64,000 nucleotides of DNA, from contig CM049320.1 in assembly GCA_026874595.1 (NCBI GenBank), positions 19,973,714-20,037,713 of the forward strand, given 5' to 3'. The notes beneath the pieces were generated by a model. The model was not told where the DNA came from. It saw only the letters and a program-made list of their open reading frames with translations, and did no database searches. This stretch comes from Sipunculus nudus. Lineage: Eukaryota; Annelida; Sipuncula; Golfingiida; Sipunculidae. Positions within the stretch are counted from its first letter, which is position 1. Each line of letters opens with the position of its first letter. The position numbers and the translations under genes were made by a program. Positions 10,961 to 23,200 of the stretch are shown piece after piece.

Positions 10961-13900
10961 TTATATTAAGCCAAGTTAATTTTGGTAGATTCCGACAGTC
11001 ATGCCTTAAAAAGCCTGAAAGCCACAATTTGTCAATCTCATGGATATTTCTCTATCTTCATTAAGTATGCAGTGCTATGTGTAAGTAATTTTTCTTAAAG
11101 CTTAAAAATCCTCATCTCAGTGGTGAAAAAAAATTTCATTTTGTAAAGAATTAAAAATTGGGTAAAATAAAATTTCAATCACTTTTAGTTTCAATTTTGA
11201 AAACGTATATACATGTATGCAACATGTGTATTAACTACATTAAAGATATATTCACCAATTAGCTGGTCAAATATGTAAAAGATAATGGTCTGAATAAGAT
11301 AATATGAACATGATCACTTTTTGTTTCATTTTGTGTACATGTCTTATGATATAAGTAGGTATGTAATATGTATATCAACAACACATTGATTGAGGTACCA
11401 CATAAAGGTGTCAAAGTACAGGTGACTGTTGTATTGTGTCACACTCTACCAGTGAGATAAGGGGTTTTTTTATCATGCAAACAATTTGTACCTCTTGACT
11501 GTGACCGGAATAAGCAACACCACCGGGGTCACCAGGCGACGGTAATTTATTCACTTTGTAAGGGACCTCCATGCATGCTGTTGTTCAGCTTTTCATTGGT
11601 TACAGGATTTTGTACACATCCTGATATAGACATTCGTTTAACCTAACATTGGATAAGTGATGTAAATAAAACACCGAACAGTATTTGTTTGTTTAATTTA
11701 TATATTTTATGGCTTTCTGTTTGAGCTACTTAGTCAACTTTTATTCTTCTAGTGTAGATAAATGTAGTGGTGGTATGTTATTATAATCTTTTGTTCTGTT
11801 ATGTCAAAAGGATATACATGTTGTAGGATTAAGAAACACTATCCTCATGAAGCTAAATGTAAATAACCTTAAACAGTCCTAAGTGTTTTGATAAAAGGGT
11901 TCATATGTATATGGTTTTGGAAATTGGAAATTTAAATACCTAAGTATCATGAAATTTCATAAAAAGGACAAAGTCATGGAAAAAGTAAAGATCTTTTATA
12001 GTCTGGCAGCTTAAAAATCTTCACACACATTTTTCTTTTCATCATACATTAAGAAACATGTAAATTGCTCAGACAATCACTTTGACAATTCTTTTTCCTT
12101 TTTTTTAGTGAGCAAAGCAATGTTATCCAATAAGCATCAAATTGTGTTGAGTAAACAAGTTCTTTGGTTTCAAATTTTAAAAATAAATTGAGTTCAGAAT
12201 CAGTAAATGGTAATCGCAATTAACCTGTCTATATCAGATAAACTAACTACTTTTTTCATACATCAACATTTGGATATTGACAGCGCAGTTGAAATATTCA
12301 ATATAAACACAGTTAAAAATAGTAAATGTTTCCATTTAGTTTTGACTTCTTGTTTAATCAACAAAACATTGGCTTGAATTTTGTGCTAAAATGTACGTGT
12401 TCTTAGGGTGTGCTGCTCTAAACTTAAGAGAAATTTGATTTACACTACTGTACTGTCAACCAAGTTGAAATGTCTCTATTATTTAACATGCTTTATAAAT
12501 TATATTTCAAATTAAAATTGTCCAAAAGAATCAATATATCTGTTCAATACATCAGAGTAGCTCAACGGGCAAGGTTTATATGTGAGCTCTGCTTTTTTGT
12601 TGATTCACGATTGATTACATGAACAGTTTATTCTAATAATTAATGCTGAACCTTTTACATCTAGCAGTAAATTATTATATATAGACAGACACCAGGTATA
12701 TCCATGACTTATCATACTCACGGTGGGTGTAGGACTGGCGTCAGTCTTTCACTGATAAAGTGGCCCTCTATTGAGCACATTCTCTGGGACACTCAAATTT
12801 GCATCCCTCACTCTCCAGATTCGGTTCAATAGGTCATCTGGTGCTTGATGACATAGCTAGTGCATTTGTATCTAGAACAAGAGAGCACTGGGAAACCACA
12901 TACCTCCACCAATATTCTTGATTACCATACTTAGAACATAAACCAGATACTTTGGTGTGTGGTACATACATGCACAAGAAGTATACGTGGAGCCAGTCTG
13001 AAAGCCCAACTGTCTAATAAAACTGTGTCTAATAAGACCCACCTTCCAGTAAACAAATAAGCCTTCAGGTAATTGGTTATATAACATTTCCTGTCTAATT
13101 TGACCACTTTTGGCCAGTCTCACAGGTGTATGGTCTTATTGCACAGGTTTCTTTTTATAAATACCAAGCCAATGTCTGTCATGGTTCACAAACTCGGTTT
13201 CTTTTATGCTTATTTGGTTGCTGGAATGTATAAATACAGATACAGATACAGAACGCAATGTTTGCATCTAAGGTCAGCTCCACTCACCAGAAAAAAAAGA
13301 TGCTTCATTTAAGTATTACCTGTAAGTGTATGCAGGGCAAAGTTTTACCCTGTTTGTAAATCCCCTCTTACGGTTTCCCTGTAATGCTAGTGAACAATGA
13401 CTGTCTCACCCTCAGGTGAGAGAAACAATCTGCTCTATCTCACAAAGGTAAAAATCCTTAAAACAAAGCATATTAAGGTAAGCAAAATTTCCTCCAAATT
13501 TTAACCAAGTGCTCCTCAGGTGTAACCCTATCCCTGCACAGAATTTCATGAAAATTTCTGAAATTTTTATATAAAGTTGCTATCAGACAAACCAATCAAC
13601 AATGGCAAATGTAACACAAAGTAAGTTACATTTTAGTTAGGAAGTGCATCATTCCATGAAGAAAAATTGGTACAATTAGATGAGAAATACTGTGTCAGGG
13701 TAAATTTATAAATCCTGTTTTCACCTTTTTTTTAGCTGAATACAGTGTTTAATCAGTTGTATCTGGATTTGATCACAGTGTGCGTTATATGAATCAAGCA
13801 CGTAGCACACGAGCATATAACTGCAAATGTGCCTTTTCGCCATAATCACTCTTTTATCCAGTTTGTCCATGTCATTTTTTGTCTGTGCCATTTTGTCTGT

Positions 13901-14405
13901 GCCATTTTGATTCAAACCCATGAAGAGATCAAGCCACACTAAAACTGCAGGTATATTGATTGGCTGTACATGATTAGTGTACATGACAGTTGACAAGGTG
14001 CGCTTGTGATACTCTTCTGTCTGTGTGTCTCGACTAATGGTCCTCATTAGACACTTGAACCAGACCTGAACAAAAAAAACGACCCCCCTTAATCACCAGA
14101 TATGGCACACACACAGAGCCTGCAACACTGCTGACATATTGACATCTTTGAGGAGATCTTTCTCCCCATGAAGATAATCTAGAATATTTATAGGCAACAT
14201 GTCTGTGGTTAAAAAGTAACACAAAAAAATCTCATTAATCATAATTCTTCTTATTATTAATGATTAAGTAGAATGAATGAATTTTGACCTACCAATACCA
14301 GTGCAGTTAATTAATTGACTAATTAGTCAGTTAATTGTTCATGTAAGTACTGGCACTATTTGTGCATATGCCAATTAAGGTTGACAATGATATAATATAT
14401 CAAGG

Positions 14406-14460
14406 ATATATATATATATTATTATATATATTAATATATATATATATATATATTAATTAT
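14406..14460 (+). repeat. (TA)n-rich microsatellite
   Basis: Imperfect TA/ATT run. Confidence 0.9.
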
Positions 14461-15062
14461 TATTATTGTAAATGTAAAACTGCAATAGATAACTACTTCA
14501 TGAGTATATAGCACTGTAGATATGAAGCAGATATTTATTTAAATGATGTAATAATCATCTGTCGCTTGAGACCAAATTATTTTTCATCAGATGCAGTCAC
14601 TTTCGTGCTTATATTATAATCTAGACTTGCATGCCGAATTTGCAGGTAAAATATTTATCTATAATTATATTTTCTTCAGTGTTCACAGCTAGGTGCCAAC
14701 TTCCTTCACTGAATTTGAAACAACAGATCCATTAAAAAGTGCTGCAACCTGTAGTTCCTCTATTAAATTAGGCTAAACTGACTAGTCAACTGGGACAGAA
14801 CTCTTCTTGTCCTTGGTTCCCCATGACTGATGAACTTTCAACCCCAATTATAAGTTATTACTAATTTTACATTACCACACAATTACTTAATATGGTTTAA
14901 TTGTTTGCAGAGTAAAACTCATCAAACTAACTACTTGCACAAGGAACAAAATGCATTATATTGAGTAACACCAGAACTCTTAGGATTTCTGGCATATAAA
15001 TCCAATTGCATTAAAAGTATCAACAGAAATATGATAGCAAACAGCTGGGAATTTTTTTAAGA

Positions 15063-15161
15063 ACTCTTATACATGGCAGTAGGCATGATGTGAACAAATT
15101 ACAACTAATAAGACAAAAAGCAGCTATCATTGTTGGCCAGGTCAGAAATAGAATTTTATTA
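15063..15161 (+). pseudogene. possible non-LTR reverse transcriptase C-terminal relic
   Basis: One frame reads ...VNKLQLIRQKAAIIVG, resembling the conserved KLQ.(I/L)Q..AARII motif near the end of non-LTR retrotransposon reverse transcriptases. It is only about 30 codons and ends at a stop. It could belong to the same decayed element as the fragment at 18.2 kb, 3 kb downstream. Confidence 0.3.
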
Positions 15162-17049
15162 CTGTAAGACAGTATCATTTGGAGCATACACCATGCAATC
15201 TTCGTAGTTGTTCTGGTGTGCTGTATTTATGGTGCACAAGTATGAACATGCATTAAACAGGTGGTTAGTGTTTACCACAAAGGGACTGTAAGGTATAGTT
15301 ACTGTTCAGCTTAATGTAAAAGCCATGTCTAATCAGGTCCTACACTGCTATACCATTGTACTTACATAGTCAGGTTAATGTGTTGACCTTATCCACCGAC
15401 CCATACATGACTGAGCAAACAGGAGAGATCAGTTCAGTTCTGCATAGTTTCTGTTAATTAGATTTTGTGGGAGTCCTGGTTGCCAATGACAATTTCAGTC
15501 ACTCTCAATGAGGACGAAACTGATTTTTGACTGCATACAGTACAGTTTTGTTTTTACCTTTGACTTAAACAGCATATGTTCATTTTCAATACTGGTAGCA
15601 TTACCTGCTTGAACATGATGAATTCATTTGTCTGATTAAAGGGCTGTCCCTCCAAATGATACACCCCACCCCACTGACAAGGTTACAAGGGTATACTTAA
15701 ATTCCTATCTTTAGTGATCTCAGTGCCCTCCTGCTAGCTATTGTTGCAGGTGCTTGATAAAGCTGTGCAGCTTGCTGTATTCCACTCAGTACTTGTGAAG
15801 CACTGTGGTATGGAGCTTGTCCTGATCCATGCTTCATCATTGGACCTTGCTTATGGTGTGAGACTCCAAGAATAGTGTACTGAATATAATGGATCCACAA
15901 ATGCACTGGATTATCTTTTAGTCAAGATGCATCTTTGACAATTAATTTACTGTGATTTATCTCATACAATTGTGCCAAGGCAAGACTGAATCAGTGGGAA
16001 GTGCAGAAAAAAATTAGTGCTGCACAGGTTATAGTGATTTCTTATTAGCCTCTGATCAGCTGCAAGAACGTCGCAAACATTTGTGGTATTTTTAATATTT
16101 TGGCTTCCATTTATTAATTCCTCCATAGTTTTTTGCATAGGAGGCTACGTGATGTAAGAAATCTACTATTTCGAGATTTTCTAGGAAGAACCATCAAATG
16201 AAATTAAGGTTTGGTTTATCACATCTTTGTCACATGGATTCCACTTGACCACCACAAAAATGAATTTCAGGATGTTTCAGAATAAGCTTCTACATTGAAC
16301 AGGAGTACATACCAACAAACTTTGACCATTGTCAGCCTTTAATAATCAGGACTATGTTCATGTGGTATTCCTGCATGTAATACCTCTGTCAATAAGTATT
16401 TATTGACCACCCCCAGGTGAGTTCGTATACCTGCAGTGGTGGAGCAATTCTGTCTGAAGACCAGTTGTAATAGGTACTAATTAATTCATAAGTTGTCACA
16501 CTCTTACTGGCAGAGTGAGTGTTGTTCAGGTTACTTAGTTGATGTTTTGATGAACCCAATAACGGGTGACAAACATTACAGCTGTCTCCGAGTACTCTCT
16601 TGTGTTACCTGTGGAATGACGTATTGGCATGTATGTGAAGGGGGATCAGGTTACAGGGTCATCATCTGTGCCAGAACCAAACTGTGAATATCATGTTGCC
16701 AGTCTATTTAATAGAGCTTAGTTTGAACTTTCTGTTTCATTCTAGATATTGAAAGTGCATGAATGTTTCAAAGTCTGTTCATGTGCCAATGCTTGGCAAT
16801 CTAGTTTATAATCCAGTGTTGTAACATGAACTTTAGCAGATGGCAGCACCTGTTTAAAGATAACACTTATAATTAGTTGGATTAATTCAGAAAGAATCCA
16901 TACTCATCACTCCTGAAAACTCTTATCTCACAAAAACTTGTGCTAAGAGATCTAAGGAAGTTATCAAGTGCAACTTTATCAGATATTGCAGCTGTTTCCA
17001 GAGCACCATATTTTGAATTCTTTTAAGTGGGCAGTAAAGAATTCTTAAG

Positions 17050-17268
17050 ATGGAATTGGAGAACCAGCTATCATCAGTAAATCTGGATTTGCCTTTCACA
17101 AGTGCTTGTACTTTTAATGAATACCAACTGATGCGATCAAGTCCACGTGTTCAGTTTGAGGATGAGGATAGCATCATTAGCAGTATGTCAACAGACAGTC
17201 TCTTATCTGCAGATGCTCTGTCTCCGTCATTTCATCCTCGAAGTCACAGACGAAGGAAGTTATCAGAA
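17050..17268 (+). CDS. CROCC: rootletin candidate alternative first exon
   Basis: ATG at 17050 has a good context (A at -3, G at +4) and follows an in-frame stop at 17035. The frame encodes about 73 residues rich in Ser and acidic residues (FEDEDSIISSMSTDSLL) ending in RRRKLSE; it is not a coiled coil. The following exon is in phase 0, which requires a GC donor after 17268 (GAA|GCAAGT). This joins KLSE to LEQALKLE and matches the human order SER-LEQALRLE. The GT at 17273 would be phase 1 and run into a stop. The exon replaces the conserved N-terminus, so I infer an alternative promoter. It could be chance. Confidence 0.5.
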
Positions 17269-20200
17269 GCAAGTATATATTGATTGTTGTCTCCTGGAGT
17301 GTGTTGATTCAGTTTTGTGGTTTTTCTTCAGTGTTAATTTAACAATAGCTTCCCACATTCAGAGAGAGTGTATTATTTTTCTTTGGGATGCATACATATG
17401 TATGCAGAGTAAGTCAGAAATCACAAAAATTCTACAGAAAAGGTATGTGAATAATTTGCTTCAATACAGTGAAACATCTCAAACACAAAAACCAGCAGAA
17501 CATAGGACTTTGCTTGTAATAGAGAGGTGCATATATATGAGAGGATAATTTGTATCACCCAACACTCTGTAGGATATTAAACACCTATAATTATTACGTA
17601 CAGCCAAGTCCACATTAAATAAAGCAGTTTAAACTGTGTTATTTAAACTTTTAGTAGGTACAGATGTCCAATTATTCTACCAAATACTAGCACATTATGC
17701 TACATAAGATGACCTATAAAATGTTGTTCTAAAATAGAAAAAATACACTTATCAATGATCTTATATCTGTCATATGACAGTGTTACCATAAAATGAGTGT
17801 ATCAAAATGTTGCTTTCTCCATAAAAAAAATGTAGGATTTTGGTGACCAGCATATGAAATTTCATTTTGCAAGTTTAGGAGGTCAAAAAACTTATGAACA
17901 ACTCATACTGAACAGCTTGTAAGCTATTTTGATCAATATACAGAGTGAACATTAATATTGAGGTGCCTCGTGCATGGTATAAGCTTAAGTGGAAGACCAG
18001 GTATGCTGCCATTACCAAGGTAGCAAAAAGCCACAATCTATACCATTGACAAATGTTCATAATAATACAGGTTCTTGGGCAGGCTATGTATAATAATACA
18101 GCCTCGTGGGCAGGCTGAATAGTCTGCTGTATAGTCTGTGGAGCAACATATGCTCTTGTAATAATTGCCATATTTGACACTGTAGGTCATACCTGTGACA
18201 AGTGGGACAAACTGGAGTGGTTCCACTAATGTTTGTAGATTTCCATAAAGCTTTTGATTCAACCCATACATTGCTCATATGGCAAGGACTCAGGCTGGTG
18301 AGGGAAATGATTGGAACAGCACATATTGGGGGCAATTATTGGCACAGCCTGTGCTCAAGCATTGTGACCTTTAATATTTGTCATAGAAATTGTGCTACAA
18401 GACTGGGACCTGTACCCTGTAATATTGGATACACTGGTATTCCAGCACAACCAAGGGTGTTATTACAGAATCTGTTATATATAAAACATGACAACCTATG
18501 AACTATAGCTGAACCAACATATATTGTCTATTTTGTTGTGTTTTACAAGTTTTGCCTGGTTACCACCTCCCTTCCCATCCCTTCAAACACAGGTTTAAAA
18601 CACCCCTTGATTTTTATTATAATAACAGTTTGATAATGTATGTTTGACCCTTGACCTATTTACATATATATATATTAATTATTTATTTAATCTAGACTCC
18701 TCTGTAGTGAAATGTCACTGCCAAGACCCAACCACTTTACTAGAAACACTGAAATATTAACCAATATCTTCATTTGATAAATACATATTTAAGAAAATGA
18801 ATATCTGTAAAATTGCTTCTTTGCTATTTTGCTTTATTCCCCCTTTTTACATGAAAAAGTATTAGCAGTTCATATCAAATTGGTAATATTTACATAATCA
18901 TAAACTGTAAAGTTTACTTAAATATATTGGAAAAGTCATGTAGGCCAAGGCACTTTTTCAGCAGTTTCTGTATGTGGGTCCTGTATTAGACTTAAGAGGG
19001 AGCTAACCACTAACTGTTATGTTGACCAGGGCCACCATAACTTGGTCAAATAGAGAATGAGAGCGAGAGAGATAACCAGTTGTGTTGAATGATTAGATAC
19101 TCATTGGTAAAATTATCAAAACTGCCAGGATATATTTTACTGATTATTATATGATTATGAACACTAAATATTCAACAGTAACAAAGGTTTCATTCATAGT
19201 TTTTCATTGATATAACTTGAGAAGGATATTAATTAAATTTTCTTAATTCTTAATTTCTATACATTGAGTGTTTGATCTGTGTTTAGCTGGAGCAGGCTCT
19301 GAAGCTGGAGAATGGCCAGCCAAGTATCAGCGACACCGGGAACAAGTCTCTCGTGGAGCAGAACATCGAGCTCAGACGCAAGCTGGAGGATGAGCACAGC
19401 AGCTACAAGCGCAAGCTGACAACCTACCAGGAGGGACAGCAGCGCCAGGCTCAGCTGGTGCAGAAACTGCAATCCAAGGTACAAAATTTATTATACATGT
19501 ACCATCTTCAGTAACAGGGTTCATAAGGGGCCTCTGAAAAACCATGAAACTCCAAGAATTTAAAACTGCAGAACTGAAGTACATAAACATGTTTCATTTA
19601 ATCACTAGAAATCCTTACATAATTAAAAAAATAACCATGTTCCAAGAGTAACAAAATAACCAGAAATCCCTAAAGTCCTTAAATTTTGGACTTGTGCAGT
19701 TCTGTCTTTCAGTTTTATTGGATACTGAACAAATTTTATTGAATACTGGAGAAAGTTATTTGAATAGTGAAAAGTCAGACTGATGGCTACAAGGTTCTAG
19801 TCTCAACAATTAATGCCAGTAATTATATAAATATCCTCAGTGAAGAAAATATCACAGTCTTTGTGGCTGTAGATAATAATTGCTAATTACCATTCAATTA
19901 GCATTCAGGGTCAGGTACGTAATTAACAATCATTAAATAATTCGTTAACTAATTGAGTTCTCATCAGGTCCGTACCTGCCAATTTTGCAACTTTACGTGT
20001 CAAGACTATTATAGACTGTGATTAATTGAAATTTCACCTGATGTTTACTCTGGCAACCTCCTCTAAACAAATCCTCTGTGGGAGAAGTTGGTTTTCTGAA
20101 ACTGTTGGTACCGTGACTACTTTGTTTCCTATAAGAAATTCCAGTCCACTCTGCAGCAGTAGCTCTCCATCCTGTAAAGATAATATTGACCTCAGCATCA

Positions 20201-23200
20201 ACATATCCTTCATCTTACAACCAGACCATCTTTGGATTTTATCATATTTGGCTGCAGGGATAAAGTGATTGATTTTTTGCTCAGAAACTGTAATTGCAGG
20301 AACTTTAAAATTCTGCCACAGATTGCTAAATCTTTTTCCATAAAGATGTTTTCATACATGGGTCGTCTGCATTATGTAAGTATAAACCACCAAAGTTGGT
20401 ATTTTTCTGGAAATTGATGTTGCATAGCATTTAGTTAAATCATAATTATTAATTGTATATTGTAAAGATGTTTATTTTATATGTGGGATGATTTGATAAG
20501 CTGATGATAATTAAATAATAAATAATAATAATAAATTATTGCATTTTAAAATCAACTTGACTTAACATAGTATCCACTTTACATTCTGTTTGTTAAATGA
20601 TATATATTATGGCAGTAAATGTACATTGTTTTACTTTTAATGTGCTCTCTGTTTCAGCAGTCATGGGATATATAGGTGCTGAGTTTTGTCTAACATGTTT
20701 TACAGCTCAGTGTTTCACCTGAAAAGCAACATGCACTATTTTCTTTTATTTTGTTTTTCAGGTTGACATCACTGATATATGCATGCCTGTTAAAATATCA
20801 CTGACATTTCTTTAATTTTGACATCTTCACAAATCAGGATATCTAACAAATCAAGAAGAAAAGAGTTATATATATTATTATATATATTTATATGCTCAAC
20901 AGAGCATCACTCTTATGATTTATAAAGTGACACTTTGATTCAATGTTGTATGTAAAGAAAAATTTATTGTGAATTTGTAATGGCTACAGTCAAACTCAAA
21001 TGGATGCATTTTAAAGTGAAAAAGAAAGAAATACTTTATTCTGGAATAAACTAACACACTAACCTTAATAAGTGAAGTATGTAATTGGGATAAGAATATT
21101 AGAAATAATACAAGGGCCTTATGATATTTTTACAAAAGAATAGAAAAAAGCTGGTTTTTAGTGTGGATCCATTTAAGTAAACCAGTAATACTTTGTTCAC
21201 ACTGCATCAGTTTGGTCTGCAGTAGTCTGCTTGGATAAGTATACAGTAGTTTGGTTTAGTTAAGTCTAGTTAACAGTAAAGCAATTCCTAGTGTATATAG
21301 GCAAATCTTTTCTAGTCTGCATGGGGCCAGTTTTGTGACAATTTGTCCCAATCTTTGTTTCAGTATCACAGACAGAAATGTTTTATTGAACAAACCAATT
21401 TAGGCTTTTGTGAAACGAACTTCAGTGCGGGTACAAAGCATACTATTCCATACTTAAGTAAACCGATTTAGTATAATTTTGATTTAGACCAAACCAAGTG
21501 CGGACACAGCCTTAGTGCATCATACGTCATAACTGATTTTAAGGACTTGTTTACTTTTCAGTTAATAGAGTACAGGCAGCGGGTGAGCCTAGTTGAGGAT
21601 GAGAATCGTCAGTATCGGTATCAGGTTAGCTAACGATCTTCTAGGCTTGCAAATGTTTCTGTTCATTTACTATTGGTTTTGGTGCTGTTTATGTGTATTC
21701 ACAAGATGAAACACTGTATGTTTATGTTGTTTGTATTCTATTATTAGTGGCTAAGTGATGTGAAATAGAAATTCCAAACTGATAAATTTTACCATGAAGA
21801 GAGTGAACATCAGGAAAAATTAACATAACAGTCAAGATTAATATCTGCTTGTCTAATTATCCTTGACACTATTATCATTTTTGCCATCATCAGCATACTA
21901 GGTAGAAATGGTAATAAAAATGAAGTTTTGAAAGATACAGCCAAGATAAGCAGATTAGTGTCTTGGAGTCTTAATGTGACAAGTGCCATACAGCAGCCAT
22001 CATTAGTTGTAACATAATGTCCAATCCAGATTTTTTTTGGAAAATTCAAATTATGAATCGACAGTTTGAATTAAATCCAGTGGATAGTTTTATCATTTGA
22101 TATAACAAAACATTATGATACATGTGATGAAAATAATTGTCCACTTTTGATCACATCAAAATACAGATGTGGAAATAAGATCCTTCTTTTAGTTTCTTTT
22201 TTATATTTTTTATGTTCCAGAACTTGGCGGGATCATTTACATTAAAAAATATTTATCTTTTATTTAATTCATTTGTATTTTTTTTTTCATATAGCATTAT
22301 TAAGTTTGTTATGATATTAAGAGCAGATTCAATTTACCTACTTTTATCAAATAGTTGATAAAATCAGTTTATAATTTTAAATTATTTAAATCCAAGGAAA
22401 TACATTTATTTTATAATTTTAAAATTTAATATCATTTAGTACATCAAATGATTATAAAGATGAAAAGTACAATTCTCTGATCATTTAGGTTAACAGTGGC
22501 AATATATATCAGTAGTTTAATGTTAACACTATTAAGTGTAGAGGTCAATTTAGACATTTTAACTTTTATATTTTTAAATTTACCGCTAACATGTGTACAG
22601 TACTATAGTAAATTTTATGTTAACCTAACACCAACTTTTGTCCACAGTTGGCTCACTGTACCACACAGTATGAGAGCCTGAGAGATGTCTTTGTCTGCCA
22701 ACAGAGGGCGGTAAGAGCATCTCTCCCTTAAGCTGATTTGCATATGCATGCACTCAGTCTTTTATTTATGCATGGGATACTAGGTTTAGCAATGGATCAT
22801 GGGACTGGTGTCTATGTCATGTGTATGCAAATAGGGTGCATGGGGTCATAGTTGGTCACTGTCAGATCTATGTGTCAATAGAATACAGATGAATTTACTG
22901 TAAAGATATGATATCCTCAACTGAGAGATTTTCAGCAAACAACTGAGAGAGTCTGTTTTAAAGTAATATCAGGTTCTCAACCACAAAAGGTATATTTATA
23001 AGAATCAGAATTTGATAATTGTCTGCATGCAAGCTTCAATAAAGACAATATAAAGTTAATAAAGCTATGCAAAATATTACAAAGCTGTTCCAAATTGCCT
23101 TTTCTTTAATAATAAATTTAATATCAGTACTGATAAAAATAGAATATTTCTGAAGAAAAAGGCAGTAAGTGATGCACACAGTTCAGAAACATTTTCAATA

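Larger units (their letters stand above)
10957..17049. other. non-coding stretch with degraded repeats
   Basis: No complete gene seen. A GC-richer patch at about 11500-11530 ends in a donor-like GGTAAT but has no readable start. Around 13000-13130, repeated gtctaataa...gaccacc motifs resemble the inside of pogo/Tigger-like MITEs. Microsatellite and a reverse-transcriptase relic are listed separately. The remaining sequence shows nothing I can support. Confidence 0.5.

Noticed and set aside
12553-12620. tRNA-like gtagctcaacggg motif
   Set aside because: A-box-like only; no B box or cloverleaf, so not called as tRNA or SINE.
12872-13123. Minus-strand 83-codon frame
   Set aside because: Contains gtctaataa/gaccacc repeats like MITE interiors; no protein family signature.
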